DNA from: Bacteroidota bacterium
GTDB taxonomy: Bacteria; Bacteroidota; Bacteroidia; Bacteroidales; VadinHA17
Direction of reading: 5' to 3'
Length of the DNA: 14,067 nucleotides
NCBI GenBank assembly: GCA_021816545.1
Contig: JAKAXP010000035.1
Coordinates: 1-14,067, forward strand
The notes beneath the pieces were generated by a model, which saw only the letters and a list, made by a program, of their open reading frames with translations, ran no database searches and was not told where the DNA came from. Each line of letters starts with the position of its first letter. Positions within the stretch are counted from its first letter, which is position 1. Positions 6,644-13,810 of the stretch are shown piece after piece. The position numbers and the translations under genes were made by a program.

Positions 6644-8836
6644 TCACTTGTCAAGTGTTGCGTTGTAAATCCTCTTCTTTGAAACCGGTATCTCAATTGA
6701 TTTGTACCCCTTGGCACTGATGACAAGAGTTTCTGAAGCTTCCGGCATAACGAACTTGTATTCGCCCCTCGCATTTGTCCATGCCTCTGCAGCCGTATCC
6801 TTCACCCTTACAGATGCGCCCGGGATAGGCTCTCCGGAAGCGTCCGAAATAACACCGGTGATCTCATTGGGATGAGCCTTCGGGATGGCGCTCTTCTGTA
6901 ACTGGGCTATATACTGGTTCGATGACTTTGCAGCTTCGTTGCCCGGTTCTATGGCAAGTATCTTGTTGTTTTCCTCAATTGCCTTGGGGTATTCACCCAT
7001 AGTCATGTACATGGTGCTGAGAGAGCTGAGAGCCCTGATTCTGTAATCAGGAGAAAGGTTCATCATCCTGTTGTAATAGGCTTTGGCCTCATCGTATTTC
7101 TTGGTCTGCAGAGCTTCGTAACCCAGGTAACGGATGGCGTCATACATCTCCTTAACGTTCTTCACAGAGTCAGCGGCTGCCTTCTGAAGAAGAGCCTGAA
7201 ATCTCGGTTTTGCGAGTCCCAGTTCCGAGTCCGGGTCCTTTGCAGATGCGGTGTTTGCCATCCAGAGGTAACCCTGGAGGTTTTCAGGATATTTTGCGAT
7301 CATTTTGGTGAAGACCTCATCAGCCTTGTCAAAAGCCTTGTCCTGGTAATATGCCCTTCCCACCTGGATAAAGTCGTTTTCACTGTCTCTTCCCTTTTCA
7401 AGGAGGCGTGACCAGGTAGCAGCTGCATCAGCATACATGTGTGCACCGTACTGTACTGTTCCTTTTTCATAAAGAAGGTTAAGGTCTTCCTCATCGCTGA
7501 AGCCGACAGCTTTGTCATAGGCTTCAAATGCTTTTTCAAACTCGGCTTCTGCCTGCCTGATCTGGGCACGTGCCCCGTCAACCTTTGCCTGAAGTGCGTC
7601 AATTGCAGTTTTGGCCTGTTCCTTGGCAGGGCTCTTTAGTGTTGCATATTTTGCCTGGAGCGTCGCCAGTTCACTGGCATCATTGTCAGCGTCAATGACA
7701 AGCTTTGGATAATTCTGGTTTTTCCTTGCAATTATCCTTGCATAGTAGATAAAGTCTTTCTTTATGAGCCGGTCAGCATCGAGGTTGGCAAAAAGTCTGT
7801 CCATATACTGTTTGGCAAGTGCGTAGTTGCCCTCCTCATAAGCCGAGTAACCTGCAATACGGTTCATATATGTCCTTGACTGGTCAACCGCGAATATCTC
7901 CTCAACATTCTTGATTACTTCCTGGTACTCCTTGGCGTAGAACAGTGCGTTTACATACCTGATCTTTGCAGGGATGTTGCCCTGGGTCAGTTCAAGGTAC
8001 TTTTCAAAATACTTCTTCGAGTCATTGAATCTTCCTGCCATAGAGTAGAGCTGTCCGAGTTCCCTGTATGCGGGAGCATAGTTCTGGTCGAGGGCTATGG
8101 CCTGCTCATAGTAGGGGATGGCTGCCATGAGGTTGCGCCCCTTGACATATATGCTCCCTATTTTCATGTTGGCAGCCGGGGATTTCAGATCCCAGTCCTG
8201 TGCAAGGTTATAGTTCTTGATTGCTTTTGAACCGTCATTTACAAGAATGTATATGTCACCGGCAATAATATAAACCTCACTGTTCCTGGGATCAATTGAG
8301 AGGGCTTCCCTGATAAAGGGAAGAGCCTTAGCGGTGTCTACCTGCTCGAACCTGATATATGATTCCGCGATTTTGGCCAGGGCATATGCATAACCTTTGG
8401 GATCCTTGATCTTGGCCACCTTCTTGTAGGCCGGCAGCAGTCCCCTTGCCTTAACCCTTAATTCCTCTGCCTTTGCATCCTCATTGTTGTAGAATGCAAC
8501 CTTTGCAAGACCGATATGGTTAAGAGGATCGGCCGCGTTGGCAGAAACACCCTGGTTGAATATGTCAGCAGCTTCCTTCATCGCAATATTCAGCGAGTTG
8601 GAGATCGTGTCGGCAAAATAGTTCAGCAGTGTGTTTTCCCCGTAATGGAAAAAGATTGCGCTGTTTGCGGGCTCATTTTTAATAAGTTGCTGGAACAGTG
8701 CCTCTGCTTTGTCATACTGTTCATTTTTTGTGAAAGTCCTTGCCTCATCGAGGGTCTGAGCCTTGAGCCCCGTGCCAAAGACCATGCAAAATACCGCTGC
8801 GGGCAGCAACGCGAGTTTAAAGCTTCTCTTAATCAT
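6644..8836 (-). CDS. Secreted tetratricopeptide-repeat protein with C-terminal CarboxypepD_reg-like domain
   Basis: The product has 730 residues. A signal peptide (about 1-26, ending GTGLKA before QTLDEAR) has no lipobox, so the protein is probably periplasmic. TPR-like helical pairs run through most of it. The clearest are about 145-290 (for example YYEQAIALDQNYAPAYRELG), about 450-560 (AFDKADEVFTKMIAKYPENL) and about 575-640 (YDEAKAYYNRMMNLSPDYR). An Ala/Glu/Lys-rich, coiled-coil-like stretch lies near 385-450. The last 74 residues, starting NEITGVISDASGEPIPGASV, form a beta-sandwich of the carboxypeptidase regulatory type. The ATG at 8836 is preferred to an in-frame TTG at 8845 and lies 15 nt after the stop of the PstS-like gene, so the pair is an operon. 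TPR scaffolds bind other proteins; a partner in the Ton machinery is inferred from position. Confidence 0.88.
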   Translation of the reverse strand: MIKRSFKLALLPAAVFCMVFGTGLKAQTLDEARTFTKNEQYDKAEALFQQLIKNEPANSAIFFHYGENTLLNYFADTISNSLNIAMKEAADIFNQGVSANAADPLNHIGLAKVAFYNNEDAKAEELRVKARGLLPAYKKVAKIKDPKGYAYALAKIAESYIRFEQVDTAKALPFIREALSIDPRNSEVYIIAGDIYILVNDGSKAIKNYNLAQDWDLKSPAANMKIGSIYVKGRNLMAAIPYYEQAIALDQNYAPAYRELGQLYSMAGRFNDSKKYFEKYLELTQGNIPAKIRYVNALFYAKEYQEVIKNVEEIFAVDQSRTYMNRIAGYSAYEEGNYALAKQYMDRLFANLDADRLIKKDFIYYARIIARKNQNYPKLVIDADNDASELATLQAKYATLKSPAKEQAKTAIDALQAKVDGARAQIRQAEAEFEKAFEAYDKAVGFSDEEDLNLLYEKGTVQYGAHMYADAAATWSRLLEKGRDSENDFIQVGRAYYQDKAFDKADEVFTKMIAKYPENLQGYLWMANTASAKDPDSELGLAKPRFQALLQKAAADSVKNVKEMYDAIRYLGYEALQTKKYDEAKAYYNRMMNLSPDYRIRALSSLSTMYMTMGEYPKAIEENNKILAIEPGNEAAKSSNQYIAQLQKSAIPKAHPNEITGVISDASGEPIPGASVRVKDTAAEAWTNARGEYKFVMPEASETLVISAKGYKSIEIPVSKKRIYNATLDK

Positions 8837-8851
8837 CGTTATCAAGTTTAG

Positions 8852-9811
8852 TTACTCATTTTTTACCTGTATAATTCTTATCGGCATCGTTGCAGGTACA
8901 AGACCCGACTTTAAAATTATCCTTTGTCCTTTTTCTCCTGCAACAAAAGATACAAATCCCGAGCCAAGACCTGTATATGATTCCCTGGTATGCATATTTA
9001 CCTCACGCACAAAGGGATAGGATTTATCATAAATATGCCCCTGAAGGGGGAGATAGAATGACGACTGGTCAAGGTAAGGCTGTGAAATGGCAGCCACCTT
9101 AATCTTGTTCAGCATCCCGAAGCTGCGGGGATCATCCTCGTCACTGATCCAGTTGACGCTCACGATGCCAAGGGCTCCCGGGGTTTTTGATACATAGTCA
9201 ATAACTTCAGGGTTTGATTTAACTGCATAAAAGTTGGGAAGCAACTCCTCGGGAAGGCTGAATTTTTCCCTGAAGTACCTGATGTTGCCTGAGCGTACAT
9301 TGTCAAATACAATATTGATCTGGCCAAGCCTGGAGGAAGGATTGATCTGTTTCCAGTCGGTAACCGCACCGGTGAAGATATCCTCAACGTTTTTATATGT
9401 CAGCAGTGAATCGGCATTGCTCCGGTTCAGAACTATTGCCAGGGCGTCATAGGCCACTACTGTTGTGCGTACCACTGTCTGGAGGTCAAGAAGTACTTTT
9501 CGTTGTTCTTCCGTCGGCGCCCAGGATGAGACGATCACCTTTACCGAATCATTAAGGAAGAATGCCACCAGTTCATTTTCCGGCATATAGACGGGGGTTA
9601 TCTGGGCATAGGTGTAGAGGGCTGTGAAAGTGTCCAGTTCCGCCGCAATGATGGGTTGAAAGGAATCGTCAGCGGCAATCCTGATATTTCCTGAGGTTGG
9701 CGTTTCTTTAAGTGCTGCAGTACCCTTGTTTTTGCAGGCCGGCATTATGATCACCGAGGCCATGACAATCACTCCGGCCACTGCTGCCGTGAGGGATTTT
9801 ACACTGTTCAT
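8852..9811 (-). CDS. PstS-like phosphate ABC-type substrate-binding lipoprotein (orphan)
   Basis: The product has 319 residues. The N-terminus is a lipoprotein signal ending IMPAC, with Cys26 as the lipidation site. From SGNIRIAADDSFQPI (40-54) onward it follows the PstS-like periplasmic binding fold: YDALAIVLNRSN (121-132), LTYKNVEDIFTGAVTDWKQI (137-156), the loop VRSGNIRYFREKF (172-184; classical PstS has SGT where this has SGN) and PGALGIVSVNWI (211-222). The usual GSG/GAG phosphate-binding turn after the first strand is replaced by ADDS, so phosphate may not be the ligand. No pstC, pstA, pstB or phoU gene is present; the neighbours are the TPR gene 15 nt downstream and the ExbB-ExbD-TonB motor. 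The ATG at 9811 is chosen because the upstream GTG at 9844 would add 11 residues before the signal peptide. Confidence 0.87.
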   Translation of the reverse strand: MNSVKSLTAAVAGVIVMASVIIMPACKNKGTAALKETPTSGNIRIAADDSFQPIIAAELDTFTALYTYAQITPVYMPENELVAFFLNDSVKVIVSSWAPTEEQRKVLLDLQTVVRTTVVAYDALAIVLNRSNADSLLTYKNVEDIFTGAVTDWKQINPSSRLGQINIVFDNVRSGNIRYFREKFSLPEELLPNFYAVKSNPEVIDYVSKTPGALGIVSVNWISDEDDPRSFGMLNKIKVAAISQPYLDQSSFYLPLQGHIYDKSYPFVREVNMHTRESYTGLGSGFVSFVAGEKGQRIILKSGLVPATMPIRIIQVKNE

Positions 9812-9985
9812 CGTTGTTTTGATTTTCAACTTGCTATGAGCCACAATATTAATAAATATCTCTTTACAATGCCGGGCTTGGGGCTGTTAATTTTACCCAT
9901 AAGCCTGCATAATCCTTTTCAAAGCCTGTGCCACCTGATAAATAAGACCGCCATCCCCCGTCTTTACCCTTTGGTTTTGTGCAAA

Positions 9986-10216
9986 TTATTCATCACGGTC
10001 ATCACTGCTGAAAAAACTGTCCCTGATCTTTTCGTATGAGACAAAAACCCTGTAGAGCGCATATACGAACAGGGGCACTGCCAGTATGATCCTCATGGCT
10101 TTGTCAAGATTGATGAGTTCGCTTGTAAGAACAAAAATTGCAAGGCCGAAATAGAAGAATACCATCAGTGTCCCGAAGATCGCAAAGATCCTGTCATACA
10201 TTTTTCTGCTGTTCAT
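9986..10216 (-). CDS. Small two-helix inner-membrane protein, function unknown
   Basis: The product has 76 residues. Two hydrophobic segments, about 9-31 (RIFAIFGTLMVFFYFGLAIFV) and about 42-59, are separated by a short loop (TSELINLDKAM). The C-terminus is charged (YEKIRDSFFSSDDRDE) and probably cytoplasmic. The gene has a proper ATG, an exact TATATTTG promoter box 20 bp upstream and base composition like its neighbours, so it is probably real. I recall similar small two-helix proteins being conserved near the pstS-like/TPR/Ton genes of Bacteroidota, but I assign no function. It is separated from the PstS-like gene by 174 bp in which I see no convincing gene or terminator. Confidence 0.75.
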   Translation of the reverse strand: MNSRKMYDRIFAIFGTLMVFFYFGLAIFVLTSELINLDKAMRIILAVPLFVYALYRVFVSYEKIRDSFFSSDDRDE

Positions 10217-10221
10217 TGTGA

Positions 10222-10235
10222 TCAGGTTAACCTGA
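10222..10235. repeat. 14-bp perfect palindrome just downstream of the small membrane protein promoter
   Basis: TCAGGTTAACCTGA is an exact inverted repeat. It begins next to the -7 box at 10236-10243 and lies between it and the start codon at 10216, a position where a dimeric repressor could block transcription. As a hairpin it would have only 5 bp around a TTAA loop, so an operator is more plausible than an RNA structure. Chance cannot be excluded. Confidence 0.35.
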
Positions 10236-10243
10236 CAAATATA
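10236..10243 (-). promoter_or_regulatory. -7 promoter element of the small membrane protein gene
   Basis: TATATTTG on the minus strand is an exact match to TAnnTTTG. No TTG lies at the usual 19-21 nt upstream, so only the -7 half is supported. The 14-nt string TGACAAATATATTA (+ strand, 10233-10246) recurs exactly at the POT gene promoter. Confidence 0.55.
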
Positions 10244-10287
10244 TTATTTATATCTTTTTTTGCTGCTGACAAGAATTATTAAATGGC

Positions 10288-10318
10288 AAAAAAAAGAGAG
10301 CCGCGTGTGCGGCCCTCC
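10288..10318 (-). terminator. Rho-independent terminator of the POT transporter gene
   Basis: Reading the minus strand, GGAGGGCCGC, loop ACAC and GCGGCTCTCT form a stem of about 10 bp (two G-T pairs), followed by a run of T (complement of 10288-10295). It lies 21 bp after the POT stop and isolates that gene from the small membrane protein gene downstream. Confidence 0.9.
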
Positions 10319-10339
10319 CTTATTGTGACTTGTGATCCG

Positions 10340-12124
10340 TCATTTTGTTGCATTTTCAAGCCTCTTCATCATAGTGAAAATGAAGGTTGCGGCAAGAATG
10401 CAGCAGGCAATGAATACAAGCCATAGCTGCCAGAGTTCTATTTTGTCATAGAGTTTCCCGGGTACACTCAGCAGTTTGTTCCCGATAGCGGTAGCAAGCA
10501 GCCATCCGCCCTGCATCAGACCCTGGAACCTGGAAGGTGCAACCTTTGAGACAAATGATAATCCCATCGGGCTGAGGAAAAGCTCGGCCACCGTAAGGAT
10601 GAGGTACGTCCCGATAAGCCAGTACGGGGTTACCCTCAGAGCGTCGGCAACGGGCGCCCCGGCTAGTTCAGGCTGTGACGGGAGTTTAACCGAAGACAGG
10701 AGCATTACAACGAAACCAACGGTTGCAATAATCATCCCGAAGCCTATCTTTTTCGGAGTGGAAGGTTCGATGTTCTTTTTATTGAGCCATGCGAAGAACC
10801 CCATCACCGGGAAGGTCAGAGATACAACAAACAGAGGATTGAAGCTCTGGAAAACTTCCGGTGCGATCGGATTCATGTCATTCCGTCTTGTAAGCCAGTA
10901 GTATCCGAAGATAAGGGCAACAGCAAAAAGGACTCCGCCGATGAGCCTTGTTCTGGCAGGGCTTGTCTTTTTAACAAGCAGTACCAGGCCAAGTACGGAA
11001 AACACTACGGCCAGAAGGGATGGCAGGGTGAAGAAGAGGTAGGTAAGCTTACCCACTTCCTTCACTGTGTAATCACGGGCGAACCAGGTGAGTGTAAGGC
11101 CGTTCTGGTGGAATGACATCCAGAAGAAGATAACGACGAAGAATACCATTATAAGGGCAGATACCCTGCTCATTTCCTCCCTTTTTGCGCTGACAAGGAT
11201 CCATACTACAAAACCGGCGAAGAGGCCGTATGCCAGGGCATCCTTGTAATTGACGAGGAAGGAAAGTGCAAATGCGGTAAGGCCCATTGCCAGTGCAGCA
11301 CCGATTAGCGCCCATGGTTTGAATTCCATTTTCGGACCGGTAGTTTCCTTCGCTGCCTTTTCCTTGTTGGGAAGCAGGTGCTTGAAGGTCACGAAAACAA
11401 GCAGGGAAATGACCATTGCAACCGCAGCAATAGCGAAGGCATAGTTGTAACCCTTTGAAAAGACCTCCAGGTAACTGTTTGCAAATGCGCCCAGATCGGT
11501 CACAGGTCCGGCTATATTTGCCTTGTCAGCAAGCTGCTGGAAAGTGGCAGTGTCAGTCATTGTATTGTTGATGTATTGGTGGCAGAGCGCCGGAAGGCTT
11601 CCGTCATGCAGGAAACCGTTTGTCTTCAGCCACCAGTTCCTGATGCCGGTTGCTGCATAAGGGGCGAAGACGGCACCTATATTAATCCCCATGTAGAAAA
11701 TCATGAATGCCGAATCCCTCAGCTTCGAGTACTTCGGATCATCATACATCTGTCCGACAACAGCCTGCAGGTTCCCCTTGAAAAGGCCGTTCCCGAAAGC
11801 AATTGTGAAAAGGGCTATTACGGTAAGTGTCTGAGACATGCCCGGAATTGCCATAAAAACGTAACCGCCGAACATTATAATAATGCCGGTAAGTATCACA
11901 GCCTTGTACTTGCTTGTGGCATCTGCCAGGATACCCCCGAAAAGGGCAAGGGCATAGATGGCAAAATAGAACCAGCTGTATATTCCTGATGCATTTTCGG
12001 CTGACAGGCCATATCTTGCCTGCAGGAAAAGAACCAGGATTGCCATCATGGTGTAAAAGCCAAATCTTTCACCCATATTGGCGAAGAAGGCAACAATTAG
12101 TCCTTTTGGATGGTTTTTAAGCAT
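10340..12124 (-). CDS. POT/PTR2-family proton-coupled peptide transporter (MFS)
   Basis: The product has 594 residues and many hydrophobic helices, consistent with a 12-14-helix POT protein of the inner membrane that imports di- and tripeptides with protons. Helix 1 has NMGERFGFYTM (16-26), the ExxERFxYY proton-coupling motif with Asn16 in place of the first Glu. GNGLFKGNLQ (111-120) carries the conserved helix-4 lysine (Lys117). AFMIFYMGINIGA (139-151) matches the PTR2 family signature. Length is at the upper end for bacterial POTs, with a long loop between about 160 and 210 and extra helices in the middle. It is a single-gene unit with its own -7 box (12165-12172) and a strong terminator. 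Family membership is firm; the substrate is inferred. Confidence 0.92.
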   Translation of the reverse strand: MLKNHPKGLIVAFFANMGERFGFYTMMAILVLFLQARYGLSAENASGIYSWFYFAIYALALFGGILADATSKYKAVILTGIIIMFGGYVFMAIPGMSQTLTVIALFTIAFGNGLFKGNLQAVVGQMYDDPKYSKLRDSAFMIFYMGINIGAVFAPYAATGIRNWWLKTNGFLHDGSLPALCHQYINNTMTDTATFQQLADKANIAGPVTDLGAFANSYLEVFSKGYNYAFAIAAVAMVISLLVFVTFKHLLPNKEKAAKETTGPKMEFKPWALIGAALAMGLTAFALSFLVNYKDALAYGLFAGFVVWILVSAKREEMSRVSALIMVFFVVIFFWMSFHQNGLTLTWFARDYTVKEVGKLTYLFFTLPSLLAVVFSVLGLVLLVKKTSPARTRLIGGVLFAVALIFGYYWLTRRNDMNPIAPEVFQSFNPLFVVSLTFPVMGFFAWLNKKNIEPSTPKKIGFGMIIATVGFVVMLLSSVKLPSQPELAGAPVADALRVTPYWLIGTYLILTVAELFLSPMGLSFVSKVAPSRFQGLMQGGWLLATAIGNKLLSVPGKLYDKIELWQLWLVFIACCILAATFIFTMMKRLENATK

Positions 12125-12164
12125 AGTTTTCCGTATTAGTTGGTTTGGTTTATTCTGAGTGTGA

Positions 12165-12172
12165 CAAATATA
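12165..12172 (-). promoter_or_regulatory. -7 promoter element of the POT transporter gene
   Basis: TATATTTG on the minus strand matches TAnnTTTG exactly, 40 bp upstream of the ATG at 12124. No good TTG is found at the expected -33 spacing. The surrounding 14 nt are identical to those at the promoter of the small membrane protein gene. Confidence 0.55.
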
Positions 12173-12240
12173 TTAATCTTTTTAAATTTCAGTCATTGAA
12201 TTAAATCGCACCGTGAATAATTTTGAATCGTCTATATTTT

Positions 12241-12248
12241 TACATTTG
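12241..12248 (+). promoter_or_regulatory. -7 promoter element of the NAD(P)HX repair gene
   Basis: TACATTTG is an exact TAnnTTTG match 25 bp before the ATG at 12274. The nearest TTG (12223-12225) leaves a spacer of only 15 nt, shorter than usual. If used, it would put the transcript start downstream of an in-frame TTG at 12223, supporting the ATG at 12274 as the true start. Confidence 0.5.
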
Positions 12249-12257
12249 TAACCTCAC

Positions 12258-12264
12258 AAGGAAG
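12258..12264 (+). promoter_or_regulatory. Ribosome-binding site of the NAD(P)HX repair gene
   Basis: AAGGAAG ends 9 nt before the ATG at 12274. It supports this start over the TTG at 12223, which would add 17 residues not typical of the family. Confidence 0.6.
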
Positions 12265-12273
12265 CGGTATACT

Positions 12274-13803
12274 ATGAAGATATTCACATCAGCTGAGATC
12301 CGGGAGATAGACGCCGCCACAGTCCGGCTGGAGCCTGTAACGCCTGCAGGCCTCATGGAGCGTGCGGCCACCACTCTTTTTCAGCGGGTAAAGGACATTG
12401 TTGCCCCGGAAAGGAAAATAATCGTCCTTGCCGGGACCGGGAACAACGGGGGAGACGGACTTGTGCTTGCAAGGCTGATGCATGAGGACGGTTACGTGGT
12501 CAGGGTATTTGTTGTGGAGACCGGTGCGGCACACAGCACCGAGTTCAGGCTGAACACCGAACGGCTTGAGAGAAGCGGCATTGTGCCGGTCATTCTGGCT
12601 GATCCGGATCAGTTCCCGGTCATTGGACGCGAAGATGTAATTATAGATGCAATCTTTGGCACTGGCCTCCGCAAGCCTCCTGCCGGTGTCGCTGCCGGTG
12701 TTATCCGCCGGATTAATGCGTCAGGGGCCTTTGTCATATCAGTGGATGTGCCTTCTGGCCTTTTCTGCGAGGATAATTCCTCAGCTGACAGGGAGAGCAT
12801 TGTAAGAGCTTCAAGGACAATTACATTCCAGTTTCCAAAGCTGTCATTCATGTTTGCCGGGAACGGTGATTTTACTGGTGAATGGGAAGTTATTGACATC
12901 GGATTGCATTCAGATACAATCTCTTCAATGTCAACGCCATTTCATTACATATTGCGTGAGACAGTAAGACCCCTTCTCAGGGAGAGGAACAAGTTTGACC
13001 ACAAGGGTGTCTTCGGACATGTTCTGCTAATAGCCGGCAGCTATGGAAAAGCCGGAGCTGCCACACTCTCAGCCGGAGCAGCACTTCGCACAGGTGCCGG
13101 GCTCGTGACGGTTCACACCCCGTCATCAACGGTCCTGGCTCTCCAGGCTGCCCTTCCTGAAGCGATGGTTTCACCGGACCCGGGAAAGGGAAACGTTACC
13201 GTAATTCCTGATCTGGAGCCATATGCCGCCATAGGTGCAGGGCCGGGGTTAGGAACCGACCCGGATACGGGTGAAGCTATCCTGGACCTGCTCCAGAATG
13301 CACAGGTTCCTCTTGTTCTTGATGCTGACGCACTTAACCTTATTGCACGGAACAGGGAGTGGCTTGACCTGCTTCCGCCGATGACTGTCCTGACTCCCCA
13401 TCCGGGTGAGTTCCGCAGGCTGACAGGAACCGAAAAGACCGATTTCCAGCTTCTGCAGGAACAGACTGCCTTCGCCGTAAGGCACAGGTGCGTGGTGGTG
13501 CTGAAGGGAGCACATACCTCGGTTGCACTGCCTGACGGAAGGGTCTTCTTCAACAGTACCGGCAATCCGGGAATGGCAACCGGGGGCAGCGGCGACGTAC
13601 TTACAGGCATGATCACCTCACTGATAGCCCAGGGATATGAACCGGGTGATGCGGCAATAACAGGAGTTTACCTCCATGGCCTCTCGGGCGACATTGCACT
13701 CAGGATTCATTCGGAAGAGTCAGTTATTGCAGGAGATATACTGATGAATATCGGACGGGCATTCCGGGAGACCAACTTTAATAGTTTCAGCGTATATCTA
13801 TAA
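12274..13803 (+). CDS. nnr: Bifunctional NAD(P)H-hydrate epimerase / ADP-dependent NAD(P)H-hydrate dehydratase
   Basis: The product has 509 residues, the normal length for the fused enzyme. The N-terminal epimerase domain (about 1-215, YjeF_N) has MKIFTSAEIREID, GTGNNGGDG (54-62), DAIFGTGL (125-132) and SVDVPSG (156-162). The C-terminal dehydratase domain (about 225-500, ribokinase-like) has IAGSYGKAGAA (253-263), GAGPGLG (321-327), DADALN (350-355), TPHPGEF (374-380) and NPGMATGGSGDVLTG (431-445), with Asp441 at the catalytic position. Together they repair hydrated NADH and NADPH: the first interconverts the R and S epimers and the second dehydrates the S form with ADP. All key motifs are intact. 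The gene is divergent from the POT gene and is followed after 7 bp by the DUF4831 gene, so the two are probably cotranscribed. Confidence 0.96.
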   Translation: MKIFTSAEIREIDAATVRLEPVTPAGLMERAATTLFQRVKDIVAPERKIIVLAGTGNNGGDGLVLARLMHEDGYVVRVFVVETGAAHSTEFRLNTERLERSGIVPVILADPDQFPVIGREDVIIDAIFGTGLRKPPAGVAAGVIRRINASGAFVISVDVPSGLFCEDNSSADRESIVRASRTITFQFPKLSFMFAGNGDFTGEWEVIDIGLHSDTISSMSTPFHYILRETVRPLLRERNKFDHKGVFGHVLLIAGSYGKAGAATLSAGAALRTGAGLVTVHTPSSTVLALQAALPEAMVSPDPGKGNVTVIPDLEPYAAIGAGPGLGTDPDTGEAILDLLQNAQVPLVLDADALNLIARNREWLDLLPPMTVLTPHPGEFRRLTGTEKTDFQLLQEQTAFAVRHRCVVVLKGAHTSVALPDGRVFFNSTGNPGMATGGSGDVLTGMITSLIAQGYEPGDAAITGVYLHGLSGDIALRIHSEESVIAGDILMNIGRAFRETNFNSFSVYL

Positions 13804-13810
13804 TAGTGTG

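Noticed and set aside
8852..9811. Phosphate uptake operon
   Set aside because: Only a PstS-like protein is present; there is no permease, ATPase or PhoU gene, and the ligand-site residues are altered.
9893..9985. About 30 open codons continuing in frame after the TAA of the 76-aa gene, as if a longer gene had been interrupted by a stop
   Set aside because: A run of this length is expected by chance, a second frame is open there too, and the 76-aa product already ends in a natural charged tail. Comparing the length of homologues would settle it.
9836..10039. Possible + strand gene of 67 codons in the gap before the PstS-like gene
   Set aside because: It overlaps the small membrane protein gene on the other strand, has no ribosome-binding site and resembles random hydrophobic translation.
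13113..13616. Minus-strand open frame of 167 codons inside the NAD(P)HX repair gene
   Set aside because: It is antisense to the dehydratase domain, whose motifs are intact, and its own translation shows no family features.
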